A stretch of DNA of 22,507 nucleotides from Alphaproteobacteria bacterium. GTDB taxonomy: Bacteria > Pseudomonadota > Alphaproteobacteria > Rs-D84. This document shows positions 14,575 through 22,507 of the stretch, piece after piece (the stretch's first letter is position 1; every line of letters starts with the position of its first letter). A model generated the notes under the pieces. It saw only the letters and a program-made list of their open reading frames with translations. It was not told the DNA's origin and did not search any database. A program made the translations under genes and the position numbers. The DNA lies in NCBI GenBank assembly GCA_017383325.1, contig JAFNYG010000025.1, positions 1 to 22,507 of the forward strand, written 5' to 3'.

Positions 14575-16980
14575 TTACAGATGGGCACGCACTTCTTCGA
14601 CCTCGTAACATTCGACACGGTCGCCTTCTTTCAAGTCGTTATACTTGTCAAAAGACATTCCGAATTCAACGCCACCGGACACTTCCTTAACCTCGTTCTT
14701 TTCACGACGCAGTTGTCCGATTTTGCCATCATAAATTACAACATTGTTGCGCAACAAACGCACAAATGCGTCTTTTTTGACGGTACCTTCGGTCATGCGA
14801 CAACCTGCGACGCGAACGCCCTTGCCCACGGTGAACAATGCGATAACATCCGCATAGCCGATAAATGTTTCACGCTTTTCCGGTGCCAATTTACCAGACA
14901 GGATTTCTTTGATTTCGTCTGTTATGCGATATACAACACTGTGATATCGGATATCAACACCATTATTGCGCGCCATGTCACGAACCGCCGAATCTGCACG
15001 AACGTTGAACGCAATAATCACTGCACCAGACGCGGTTGCCAGACGGATGTCACCTTCGGTAATCTGGCCAACACCAGATGACAAGATTTCAACCCCAACT
15101 TTATCTGTGTTGATTTCTTTGACCATGTCTGAAATCGCTTCGACCGAACCCTGGACGTCGGCACGCAGGATGATTGGTAAAATTAGCTTCTTGGATTCGT
15201 CACGTTTGGCAAACAATTCTTCCAGGGACGAACGCTTGACAGCGTTTGCCTTGTCCTTGGCTGCCTGGGCGCGATATGCCGCAACTTCGCGGGTTTGGGC
15301 CTCGGTTTCCATGACGCGTAATTCGTCGCCTGCACCCGGCACTGTGTTTAGTCCCAATACAACCGCAGGCTGTCCTGGGCGCACCGATTTCACACGTTCG
15401 CCCGCAGAATTAATCAGGCCACGCACACGGCCAAATGTTTCGCCGACAACAAATACGTCACCGATTTTCAGCGTTCCTTGGCGCATCAAAACGGTTGCAA
15501 CCGCACCCAGCCCTTTTTCCATTTTCGCTTCGACTACGTATGCAACCGCAGGCATTTCGGCATCGGCCTTTAATTCCATCATTTCTGCCTGCAGCAAAAT
15601 TGCCTCTTCCAGTTTGTCCAGACCAATTTTCTTGGTCGCAGAAATTTCAACACACTGGACATCACCGCCCATTTCTTCGACCTGGACTTCCTGTTGTAAC
15701 AGGTCTGTTTTTACACGGGTTGGGTTTGCCTCTGGCAAATCGATTTTGTTTATAGCAACAATAAATGGAACATTTGCCGCACGGATGTGATTTATCGCTT
15801 CGATTGTCTGGGGCATAATGGAATCGTTTGCCGCAACAACCAAAACAACAATGTCTGCCATCTGGGCGCCACGTGCGCGCATGGCGGTAAATGTTTCGTG
15901 GCCTGGGGTGTCCAGGAACGTTATCATTTCGCCAGATTTTGTTCTAACCTCGTACGAGGATACGTGCTGGGTAATACCGCCCGCTTCGCCGGCGGCAACG
16001 TTTGCATTACGAAACGCGTCCAACAAAGATGTTTTTCCATGATCAACGTGTCCAACAACCGTAACAACCGGTGCGCGTGGTGTCATGTTTTCTGGGTTTG
16101 GTTCGCGTTCCAAAATGTCTGCATATGGTTTTACAACAACACGTTTAACCGTCGCACCAAATTCAGACGCAATTAATTCTGCGGTATCGGCATCAATAGA
16201 CTGGTTCACAGATACCATCATGCCCATTTCCATTAACTTTTTAATGACGTTGCCGGCCTTTTCTGCCATGGCGGCTGCCAAATCTTTGACAGTAATTGTG
16301 TCACCCAAAGAAACCACACGTTCAACGCGCTGTGGCGCAGAAAATACGGCGCGCGCCTTTTCGCGGAAACGCTTTAAAGACGCTTCTGAGCGGCGACGAT
16401 TTGCACCACGAATACCGATTTCATCGTCGTCATCATCGCCACCACCCATGACAATGTCATTCAGGTGAATCTTGCCAGATTTTTTGAAATCTTTCTTGGA
16501 GTTGTTAAATTTATTGGAACGCGTTTCTTCGTCATCGGAATTACGTCCCTTGCGTGCAGCGCCGGCAACCGCATTATTTGTAAAAACCTTTGGCGCAGGT
16601 GCAGCCTTGGGCTTTGACACAGGGGTTTCTTCGACCACATCTGACGTTTCTGCCGCGTTTTCACGCGCGGCTAATTGTTCACGAACCTGTTCGTATTCAC
16701 GATTTTCGCGTTCAATTTCAGCATCACGGGCAGCACGGGCCGCAGCCTCTTGTGCGGCACGGGCTTTGCGTTCTTCTTCGCGCGCCTTGGCGGCCGCCAA
16801 AACAGCACGCAATTTTTCATCAGCCGCATTTTTTGGTGCAGATGGTGCAACTGGCTCGTCACGCAATTCTTTATTATTTGGCGCAACAACGCGACGGCGA
16901 CGTTCAACGAATACAGCGTCGCCTTTTTTGCTGCGGACAGCGTCGGTTGTCACGGATTTTCCAAGTGTCAATGTTGCCAT
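14575..16980 (-). CDS. infB: translation initiation factor IF-2
   Basis: IF-2 is the GTPase that brings initiator fMet-tRNA to the 30S subunit and promotes subunit joining. The 801-aa protein has a variable charged N-terminal region (about residues 50-130, Glu/Arg/Ala-rich helix, then a GGGDDDDDE stretch), an IF2-N segment, and the G domain with G1 GHVDHGKT (310-317), GGITQH, G3 DTPGHE and G4 NKID, followed by beta-barrel domain II, domain III and the C-terminal fMet-tRNA-binding barrel ending in VRAHL. The ATG at 16980 has GGAG ten bases upstream. It follows nusA by 28 bp; ylxR, commonly between them, is absent. Confidence 0.97.
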   Translation of the reverse strand: MATLTLGKSVTTDAVRSKKGDAVFVERRRRVVAPNNKELRDEPVAPSAPKNAADEKLRAVLAAAKAREEERKARAAQEAAARAARDAEIERENREYEQVREQLAARENAAETSDVVEETPVSKPKAAPAPKVFTNNAVAGAARKGRNSDDEETRSNKFNNSKKDFKKSGKIHLNDIVMGGGDDDDDEIGIRGANRRRSEASLKRFREKARAVFSAPQRVERVVSLGDTITVKDLAAAMAEKAGNVIKKLMEMGMMVSVNQSIDADTAELIASEFGATVKRVVVKPYADILEREPNPENMTPRAPVVTVVGHVDHGKTSLLDAFRNANVAAGEAGGITQHVSSYEVRTKSGEMITFLDTPGHETFTAMRARGAQMADIVVLVVAANDSIMPQTIEAINHIRAANVPFIVAINKIDLPEANPTRVKTDLLQQEVQVEEMGGDVQCVEISATKKIGLDKLEEAILLQAEMMELKADAEMPAVAYVVEAKMEKGLGAVATVLMRQGTLKIGDVFVVGETFGRVRGLINSAGERVKSVRPGQPAVVLGLNTVPGAGDELRVMETEAQTREVAAYRAQAAKDKANAVKRSSLEELFAKRDESKKLILPIILRADVQGSVEAISDMVKEINTDKVGVEILSSGVGQITEGDIRLATASGAVIIAFNVRADSAVRDMARNNGVDIRYHSVVYRITDEIKEILSGKLAPEKRETFIGYADVIALFTVGKGVRVAGCRMTEGTVKKDAFVRLLRNNVVIYDGKIGQLRREKNEVKEVSGGVEFGMSFDKYNDLKEGDRVECYEVEEVRAHL

Positions 16981-17008
16981 GTTCTAACAACTCCGTCTGT
17001 TTGTGTTT

Positions 17009-18547
17009 TTATTCATTATCTTTTGTTATTCCGTACGCCAGTTCGCGTGCTTTCATAATTACACGACCCGCCAAACGTGTTGACATTGTATCTTCGCCCA
17101 GGATTTCAACCAATTCATCTGTTGCCAAGTCAGCTAAATCATCCAATGATTTAATACCGGCTTCGCCCAGTTTCATGATTATTGGACGTTTGATAAAGTC
17201 AAACGTTAACAAATCATCAGACATACCCAATTTGTGACCCGCATCGATGTAGTCTTGTTCAATTTTGTTCATATATTCTTTTGCACGTTTTTGCAATTCG
17301 GCAGCCAATTCTGGGTTAAAGCCTTCGATGCTTTCCAGTTCGGACACATCAACAAATGCAATTTCTTCGATTGTACGGAACCCTTCGGTAATCAACAACT
17401 GTGCAATCATTTCATCAACATCCAGACCACTGATGAACAGTTCTGTCTTTTCTTTGAATTCTTTGGCACGACGTTCTTGTTCTTCGGCCTCGCTCATGAC
17501 ATCGATGTTCCAACCGGTTAACTGTGACGCCAGGCGAACATTCTGACCACGACGGCCAATCGCCAATGATTGCTGATCTTCGTTTACAACAACGGCCGCG
17601 CTGCGTGTGTCTTCGTCAACAATGATTTTTGCGACCTTGGCCGGTTGCATCGCATTAACGATGAATACTGCAGGGTCTTCGGAATATAAAATAACATCAA
17701 TCTTTTCACCGTGACATTCGTTAATAACAGGCTGGATACGTGTACCCTTGATACCAACTGTCATACCAACCGCGTCAATAGACGGGTCGGCCGTTTCAAC
17801 TGCAATTTTCGCATGCGAACCAGGGGCGCGTGCAACAGACTTAATTTTAATGACACCTTCGTAGATTTCAGGAACTTCCTGGGTGAACAATTTTTCCATG
17901 AACATTGGATGCGTACGCGTCAAGAAAATCTGTGGGCCGGTGTTTGAACGCGCAACGTCCATAATCAGCGCACGCACACGGTCACCAACCGTCAAACGTT
18001 CACCTGGGATTAATTCTGTGCCCTTGATATAACCTTCGGCTTTGCCGTTAATATCAACATAAACACTGCCAAATTCAATGCGTTTTACAACACCACTGAC
18101 GATATCGCCGATTGTGTCTTTGAATTCTTCGAACTGGCGACCTTTTTCTGCGTCGCGAACGCGTGTCGTCATGATTTGTTTCGCAGTTTGAAATGCCATA
18201 CGACCAAACTCAGGTTCCGGCAGCGCATCTTCGACCACATCACCAACAACAGGATTCTTGGCGTATTTTTTTGCCTGGGCCACAGTCAGCATTGTGTTTG
18301 GATCATATTCTTCGCCGGCGCTTTCTGGTGATTCAATAACAGTAAACAAACGCTTGACATGTATCGCGCCATTTTTGCGGTCAATGTCCGCAGTGATGTT
18401 AAATTCTTCGCCATAGTTATGTTTCGCAATCTTTGCAATCGCGGTTTCCAACGATTCAAAAACAATTTCACGGTCAATTTGCTTTTCCTGGGCCAGCGAT
18501 TCAATCGCCAACAGCAAATCCTGACGAGGCATCGATACAAAAGACAT
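17009..18547 (-). CDS. nusA: transcription termination/antitermination factor NusA
   Basis: NusA binds RNA polymerase and nascent RNA, modulating pausing, termination and antitermination. The 512-aa protein has the N-terminal polymerase-binding domain (1-130), an S1 domain (about 138-205, GDIVSGVVKRIEFGSVYVDI), two KH domains (about 230-345; VGIKGTRIQPV and AIGRRGQNVRLASQL), and a C-terminal extension with two acidic helix-hairpin-helix-like repeats ending in RELAYG, the form found in many proteobacteria. The ATG at 18547 has AAGGAG eight bases upstream. rimP, its usual upstream partner, is replaced by a promoter region shared with divergent lpxD. A GC-rich hairpin lies in its leader and could allow NusA to control its own synthesis. 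Confidence 0.96.
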   Translation of the reverse strand: MSFVSMPRQDLLLAIESLAQEKQIDREIVFESLETAIAKIAKHNYGEEFNITADIDRKNGAIHVKRLFTVIESPESAGEEYDPNTMLTVAQAKKYAKNPVVGDVVEDALPEPEFGRMAFQTAKQIMTTRVRDAEKGRQFEEFKDTIGDIVSGVVKRIEFGSVYVDINGKAEGYIKGTELIPGERLTVGDRVRALIMDVARSNTGPQIFLTRTHPMFMEKLFTQEVPEIYEGVIKIKSVARAPGSHAKIAVETADPSIDAVGMTVGIKGTRIQPVINECHGEKIDVILYSEDPAVFIVNAMQPAKVAKIIVDEDTRSAAVVVNEDQQSLAIGRRGQNVRLASQLTGWNIDVMSEAEEQERRAKEFKEKTELFISGLDVDEMIAQLLITEGFRTIEEIAFVDVSELESIEGFNPELAAELQKRAKEYMNKIEQDYIDAGHKLGMSDDLLTFDFIKRPIIMKLGEAGIKSLDDLADLATDELVEILGEDTMSTRLAGRVIMKARELAYGITKDNE

Positions 18548-18588
18548 CTTTTACACTCCTTTGCGTTTGTTGTATGTCTTAGTGAAAA

Positions 18589-18613
18589 GGCGGGGTTTTT
18601 TTTCAACCCCGCC
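18589..18613 (-). promoter_or_regulatory. GC-rich hairpin in the nusA leader, possible attenuator
   Basis: GGCGGGGTT and AACCCCGCC form a perfect 9-bp stem with a 7-base loop (18598-18604), the most GC-rich element in an otherwise AT-rich leader. On the minus strand it is followed by TTTTC, a weak terminator-like tail, 41 bp before the nusA ATG. On the plus strand no T-run follows, so it does not look like a plus-strand terminator. Confidence 0.55.
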
Positions 18614-18641
18614 CTTAAATTATTATTTAAGAACACTGGAT

Positions 18642-18669
18642 ATTATAAGGCCGAATTAACAAAAAGCAA
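18642..18669 (-). promoter_or_regulatory. putative nusA-infB promoter
   Basis: On the minus strand TTGCTT (18669-18664) is 16 bp from a perfect TATAAT (18647-18642). Transcription should begin near 18635, giving a leader of about 88 bases that contains the GC-rich hairpin. Confidence 0.55.
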
Positions 18670-18718
18670 GTAAAAATATAATTTTTATAAAAATGTGGAA
18701 TATGGAATTTTTTTTATC

Positions 18719-18724
18719 TATAAT
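18719..18724 (+). promoter_or_regulatory. -10 box of lpxD-fabZ, nearly leaderless
   Basis: A perfect TATAAT lies ten bases before the tandem ATGATG of lpxD. The expected first base is near G18731, giving a leader of about three bases. No strong -35 is visible 16-18 bp upstream. Confidence 0.5.
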
Positions 18725-18733
18725 CGGTGCGCT

Positions 18734-19777
18734 ATGATGAAAATAATAAAATCTTTGTTTATGCCGGCGGCAAATAAAACAACAGCCGGTGCGTTGGCGG
18801 CCAAATTTGGTCTGGAATTACGTGGAGATGCAAATGCACCTGTGCGCGGGGTCGCGCCAATCGCAGATGCACGGGCCGGACAATTGGCGTTCTATTCAAC
18901 AGAACAGAACAGTAATGCGTTTAAAATCCTGCCAATCAGCGTATTGGAAAATACGCGTGCAACGGTCATTTTGGTTCAGCCAGAAATGGCAAAGCATGCA
19001 CCGGCAGGGGCAACACTGTTAATCACAGAAAGTCCGCGCGGGAATATCGTCAAAATACTGGGGGAAATTTATCGCGAAAAACCACGTTTCGGTATCAGCA
19101 AGCATGCATACATCGAACGAGGTGTGTTTTTCAGAAAAAAACGCACATCATATGTGGGCCAATTTGTCACAATTGAACGTGGCGCCGTCCTGGAACCAGA
19201 GGTTAAGATATACCCGGGCGCATTTATTGGGCGCAATGTGGTACTGGGGCGCGGAACAATCGTTCACAGTGGCGCACATATCGAAAACGCAACAATTGGC
19301 GCAAACTGTGTTATAAATGCAAATGCCGTTATTGGCAAAGATGGATTTGGTTATACACGTCAAAATGGAAAAAACATATTTATCCCACACGTTGGTCGTG
19401 TTGTTATTGGTGAACGTGTGTCAATTGGCGCCAATACATGCATTGACCGGGGCGCAATGACGGATACGCGCATTGGGGACGGTACTAAAATTGACAACCT
19501 GTGCCAGATTGCACATGGCGTTGTCGTGGGCAAAGAATGCTTCTTGGCCAGTGGGGTTGGATTGGCAGGTGGCATAGTGATTGGTGATCGCGCATTACTG
19601 GGGGGGCACGTCGGTGTGGCAAATGGCGTAAAGATTGGAAACGACGCGTCGGTTGGTGCCAACAGTGGCGTGTTCCGCAATGTCCCAGATGGTGAATCAC
19701 ACATGGGATATCCGGCGGGTCCGGGGACAGAATTTATGCGTCACTATGCATGGCTGAAAAAACAAATGAAAAATTAA
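18734..19777 (+). CDS. lpxD: UDP-3-O-acylglucosamine N-acyltransferase
   Basis: LpxD adds a 3-hydroxyacyl chain from acyl-ACP to the 2-amino group of UDP-3-O-acyl-glucosamine, the third step of lipid A synthesis. The frame is open from a GTG at 18695, but a TATAAT lies inside that extension, so the ATG at 18734 (or the next codon, also ATG) is the likely start, giving 347 aa. The N-terminal uridine-binding domain is followed by a left-handed beta-helix of hexapeptide repeats (about residues 120-315: [24 protein letters not shown] and so on). GKDGFGY and the catalytic His in DNLCQIAHG (H261) are diagnostic. A C-terminal helix ends the protein. fabZ follows after 14 bp. Confidence 0.95.
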   Translation: MMKIIKSLFMPAANKTTAGALAAKFGLELRGDANAPVRGVAPIADARAGQLAFYSTEQNSNAFKILPISVLENTRATVILVQPEMAKHAPAGATLLITESPRGNIVKILGEIYREKPRFGISKHAYIERGVFFRKKRTSYVGQFVTIERGAVLEPEVKIYPGAFIGRNVVLGRGTIVHSGAHIENATIGANCVINANAVIGKDGFGYTRQNGKNIFIPHVGRVVIGERVSIGANTCIDRGAMTDTRIGDGTKIDNLCQIAHGVVVGKECFLASGVGLAGGIVIGDRALLGGHVGVANGVKIGNDASVGANSGVFRNVPDGESHMGYPAGPGTEFMRHYAWLKKQMKN

Positions 19778-19791
19778 GGAAGGGAAATAAA

Positions 19792-20232
19792 ATGATTGAC
19801 GCAAAAGAAATTGAACAAATTATCCCACACCGTGGCGATATGCGGTTGGTGGATGATATTCGCGAATACAACGATACCAGTGCCGTCGGAATCAAATATG
19901 TACGCGATGATGAATTTTGGTGCGCGGGTCACTTTCCAGGCAACCCAATCATGCCGGGCGTTTTACAGGTCGAAGCGTTGGCCCAAACGGCGTGCTTTGT
20001 CGCGTTTAAACGACTGCCCGAAGAAGAGCGCAAGGGAATGTTGGGGTATTTTACAACAATGGAAAAGATTAAGTTTTCACATATGGTACGCCCAGGCGAT
20101 AAACTGGAACTGCATGTGGAATTGCTGATGACAAAAATGAAACTGCACAAATTCCACGGAATTGCATTTGTTGGTGGCAAAAAGGTCGCAGAATCAACAT
20201 TTACAGCGGTCCTGCAAAAAGCCCAAGATTAA
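19792..20232 (+). CDS. fabZ: 3-hydroxyacyl-ACP dehydratase FabZ
   Basis: FabZ dehydrates beta-hydroxyacyl-ACP in fatty acid elongation and competes with lipid A synthesis for 3-hydroxyacyl-ACP, which explains its pairing with lpxD. The frame opens at 19750, but the ATG at 19792 follows a strong AAGGAAGGG site and gives 146 aa, the family length. The hot-dog fold motif GHFPGNPIMPGVLQVEALAQ carries the catalytic H47 and E61, and IPHRGDMRLVD at the N-terminus is also typical. lpxA, which usually follows, is absent; the transcript ends at a terminator right after the stop. Confidence 0.95.
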   Translation: MIDAKEIEQIIPHRGDMRLVDDIREYNDTSAVGIKYVRDDEFWCAGHFPGNPIMPGVLQVEALAQTACFVAFKRLPEEERKGMLGYFTTMEKIKFSHMVRPGDKLELHVELLMTKMKLHKFHGIAFVGGKKVAESTFTAVLQKAQD

Positions 20233-20235
20233 AAC

Positions 20236-20263
20236 AAACCGCCAAATGGCGGTTTATTTTTTT
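20236..20263. terminator. bidirectional terminator between fabZ and nth
   Basis: AAACCGCC (20236-20243) and GGCGGTTT (20248-20255) form an 8-bp stem with a four-base loop. On the plus strand ATTTTTTT follows, ending lpxD-fabZ. On the minus strand GTTTT follows, and the nth stop codon (20256-20254) overlaps the first arm, so the same hairpin can end ileS-nth. Confidence 0.85.
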
Positions 20264-20898
20264 GCAGCCGGACACCATTTGGCAACCGGGCATTTATCAC
20301 ACGCGGGGCGCAATGCCCTGCACACGTATCGACCATGCAAAACCATTACATGATTTACAACTGGGTGATATTTGCGCGGGATTATTTGTAACAGTTTTGA
20401 TTCGACTTTTTCGGGCGTGTTGTCCGCGTCATCCGCCCAGCCATATCGGTGTGCATTTCGAAACACGTGTGTATCCACGCCGATATTTGGCGCACCCCAC
20501 AGAACATTACAGACGACGTTTGCTGTCTTTTGCCCGATGCCCGGCAATTTCATCAATTCATCGCGATTGTGATATTTGGCGGGAAATGTGTCGGTCATAT
20601 TTTCCGCCGCCAGACGTTCGGCCAGGGCGATAATATTTTTTGCCTTGTTATTAAAGAAGGAAATAACCCGTATATGATTTTTTAATCCATCAATGCCCAG
20701 GGCTAACATTTTTTCAGGTGTTGGTGCCACACGAAATAATTCGGGCGTGACTTCATTCACCTTTTTATCCGTCGCCTGGGCAGACAAAATCACCGCCACC
20801 GCAAAGTTAAATTCATTTGTATGATACAGTTCCGACCGAATTGTCATATCAACGGTCGGAATAACCAAATCCAAATATCTTTGCGGCGAAAGTGACAT
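20254..20898 (-). CDS. nth: endonuclease III
   Basis: A DNA glycosylase/AP lyase that removes oxidised pyrimidines in base excision repair. The open frame reaches 21024 inside ileS, but the ATG at 20898 gives 214 aa, close to E. coli Nth (211), and starts four bases after the ileS stop with AAGGC upstream. The helix-hairpin-helix LPGIGQKTANVV holds the catalytic Lys (K124), and the catalytic Asp lies in VDTHVFR (D142). The C-terminus has the [4Fe-4S] pattern C-x6-C-x2-C-x5-C (C193, C200, C203, C209). Its stop codon lies in the terminator shared with fabZ. Confidence 0.96.
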   Translation of the reverse strand: MSLSPQRYLDLVIPTVDMTIRSELYHTNEFNFAVAVILSAQATDKKVNEVTPELFRVAPTPEKMLALGIDGLKNHIRVISFFNNKAKNIIALAERLAAENMTDTFPAKYHNRDELMKLPGIGQKTANVVCNVLWGAPNIGVDTHVFRNAHRYGWADDADNTPEKVESKLLQIIPRKYHPVVNHVMVLHGRYVCRALRPACDKCPVAKWCPAAKK

Positions 20899-20902
20899 TT
20901 TA

Positions 20903-22507
20903 TTAAGCCTTTTTAACGGAAATCGCCAGGTTGTAGCCTTCGATTTCGGTTTCGTATTCGCCGTCGCCGCAAACCATTTCGACAACCAACGCTTCGCGCA
21001 TAATACGCTTGGCATGTTGTTCAATCGCCATTGCCAGGGCCGGATCTGCCGAATATGTCAGAACAATACGGTCAGACACGTCCAGGTTTGCCGCCTTGCG
21101 CGTGTCTTGGATAAAGCGCAGGGCATCGTTCGCCAAACCTTCGGCAACCAAATCAGATGTCACGTCTGTATCCAAAATGATAACCGCGGTGTTATCTGGT
21201 AATGCCGCGCCCGTTACGCCATCGCGCATATTCAGACGCATTTCAAATTCGTCTGCGTTTAATTCATGGCCCGCCACAATCAATTTGTCACCCGATAATT
21301 CATAATCGCCGCGTTTTACCGATGGAATGATTTCTTTTAATGCACCGCCCAGGCGCGCGCCGATTTTCGGCGTAATCAGGTATACAAATGAATCCGCCAC
21401 ATCGTCAAATGTTTCACGGAACACAACCGATTTTACGTTTAGTTCATCTTTGATAATGTCGCTATATTCTGGCATATTCGCGCCCGCAACCGTCAGTGAA
21501 TTTAACGGCAGACGGTTGCGCAATTTATACGTTTCGCGCAATTGTTTCCCAACCGATACAATTGATTGCACGCGACGCATATCGTCCACGATTGTCGTAT
21601 CAACAGATTCCGATTCTGGGAACGATGTTAAATGCACAGATTCGTCGCCCGTCAGATTCGTATAGATGTATTCTGACACAAATGGTGCAAATGGCGCCAA
21701 CACGCGACAGAACCGCGTCAGCACAGTGTACAATGTGTCAAACGCCGCCTGTTCTTCGTCCCAGAAACGCGCGCGACCACGACGGATGTACCAATTGTTC
21801 AGGATGTCCAGGAATCGCACAAATTCTTTGATTGCGACGTCTGGTTTATATTCATCCAGCGCATTTTTCACAACACCGGTCAACACGTTCAATTCCGCCA
21901 AGATATATTTATCCAGTGGGTTTGTCGGGTTTGTCATTTCGTGCGCAGTAATATCGCCGGCGTTCGCATACAATGTAAAGAAGTGGTATGCGTTCCACAG
22001 TGGGGTCTGGATTGTCTTGGTCGATTCAACAAAGACTTTGCCTTCTTTGTCAACAGGTACAGGTTCAGCCTTCATAAAATTAGAGCCCAAGATGTACAGT
22101 CGCACAGCGTCGGCGCCATATTGTTCAATCTGCTGTTCTGGGTTCACAAAGTTGCGCAATGATTTCGAGAATTTCTTCTTGTTCTCGTCTACAACCATGC
22201 CATTGGCAGATACCGCCATAAATGCAGGTTTATCAAACAATGCCGTCGCCAGCACCATCAGCGCATAAAACCAACCACGGGTTTGATCCTGGCCTTCGAT
22301 AATATAATCGGCGGGGAATGTGGCGTTGAATTTATCCACGTTTTCAAACGGATAATGTAATGACGCCCATGGCATAGAACCAGATTCAACCCAACAATCC
22401 AATACGTCTGGGATACGGGTCCAACCGTCTTTGGTTAATTTGTCCAATGTTGGACGGTGCAGGTCATCAACCTTGACACCAAAGAATTCTTCCAGTTCTG
22501 CGATTGA
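20903..22507 (-). CDS. ileS: isoleucyl-tRNA synthetase, C-terminal part (5' end outside window)
   Basis: Partial gene: the frame runs off the window edge, and the apparent start near 22447 is a TTG inside a continuous frame (upstream residues include GVKVDDLHRPT). The visible 534 residues cover the end of the catalytic domain (PDVLDCWVESGSMPWA, GQDQTRGWFY), the KMSKS loop in the form KKKFSKSLRN, the anticodon-binding helices (NNWYIRRGRARFW) and a long C-terminal domain. It ends without the CxxC zinc module of the E. coli-type enzyme, so it is the long type II (eukaryote-like) form, the class whose members are often insensitive to mupirocin. It lies directly upstream of nth, and the two are probably co-transcribed. 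Confidence 0.95.
   Translation of the reverse strand, partial: SIAELEEFFGVKVDDLHRPTLDKLTKDGWTRIPDVLDCWVESGSMPWASLHYPFENVDKFNATFPADYIIEGQDQTRGWFYALMVLATALFDKPAFMAVSANGMVVDENKKKFSKSLRNFVNPEQQIEQYGADAVRLYILGSNFMKAEPVPVDKEGKVFVESTKTIQTPLWNAYHFFTLYANAGDITAHEMTNPTNPLDKYILAELNVLTGVVKNALDEYKPDVAIKEFVRFLDILNNWYIRRGRARFWDEEQAAFDTLYTVLTRFCRVLAPFAPFVSEYIYTNLTGDESVHLTSFPESESVDTTIVDDMRRVQSIVSVGKQLRETYKLRNRLPLNSLTVAGANMPEYSDIIKDELNVKSVVFRETFDDVADSFVYLITPKIGARLGGALKEIIPSVKRGDYELSGDKLIVAGHELNADEFEMRLNMRDGVTGAALPDNTAVIILDTDVTSDLVAEGLANDALRFIQDTRKAANLDVSDRIVLTYSADPALAMAIEQHAKRIMREALVVEMVCGDGEYETEIEGYNLAISVKKA

Noticed and set aside
14966..15790. 274-codon plus-strand open frame opposite infB
   Set aside because: It lies wholly inside the conserved IF-2 coding region; Ser/Thr/Ala-rich translation without motifs and no ribosome site.
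18615..18630. TTAAAT/ATTTAA inverted repeat upstream of the nusA leader hairpin
   Set aside because: Only six A-T pairs with a four-base loop in an AT-rich spacer; too weak to call.
20899..21024. Upstream extension of Nth into ileS
   Set aside because: The extra 42 residues are out of frame with ileS but inside its coding sequence and have no counterpart in endonuclease III; 214 aa from 20898 matches the family.
1..22507. CRISPR arrays, insertion sequences, prophage genes, tRNA or rRNA genes
   Set aside because: I saw no direct-repeat array, transposase, integrase or phage motif, and no recognisable tRNA or rRNA sequence in the short intergenic gaps.

Overview
The window is a gene-dense stretch (no gap above about 200 bp) of a Gram-negative bacterium: lipid A synthesis (lpxD), a TolC/RND export operon and a bifunctional penicillin-binding protein all point to an outer membrane. 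Composition is moderately AT-rich. Many normally conserved operons appear here only as fragments: mraY-ftsW-murG without murD or murC, nusA-infB without rimP or ylxR, and lpxD-fabZ without lpxA. This, together with a long 'eukaryote-like' (type II) isoleucyl-tRNA synthetase, suggests a streamlined, possibly host- or gut-associated alphaproteobacterium. That placement is inference from gene style; there is no rRNA here to prove it.

Layout. 30-314 is a small unknown gene that converges on a minus-strand pair: comF (311-1033) and an exported protein with an OmpA-like C-terminus (1027-2313). From 2459 the plus strand carries a HAD-IB phosphatase, a small membrane/coiled-coil protein, a compact class A penicillin-binding protein (3432-5471) and then mraY-ftsW-murG (5575-8896), which supply and use lipid II. 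A clear promoter with an overlapping palindrome at 8935-8968 opens a four-gene operon: marR regulator, TolC-family outer membrane protein, a very short membrane fusion protein, and a 1010-aa RND transporter, closed by a terminator at 14460-14495. infB and nusA follow on the minus strand (14575-18547) with their own terminator and a structured leader. lpxD-fabZ is transcribed divergently (18734-20232) and meets nth and the 3' part of ileS (minus strand, 20254-22507) at a bidirectional terminator.

The most unusual part is the export operon. The membrane fusion protein is only 199 aa and appears to have lost the lipoyl and alpha-hairpin domains that normally contact TolC. The RND transporter has Ser-Asn where the transmembrane-4 proton-relay Asp pair normally sits, and Asn in place of the TM10 Lys. 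Reading frames are intact and tightly coupled, so this looks like a maintained divergent machine rather than decay.

Regulatory sequence is unusually readable. Several promoters share a -35 of (C)TTGCN placed 16-18 bp from a good -10, and two of the -10 boxes (PBP1A, lpxD) sit so close to the start codon that the mRNAs should be nearly leaderless.
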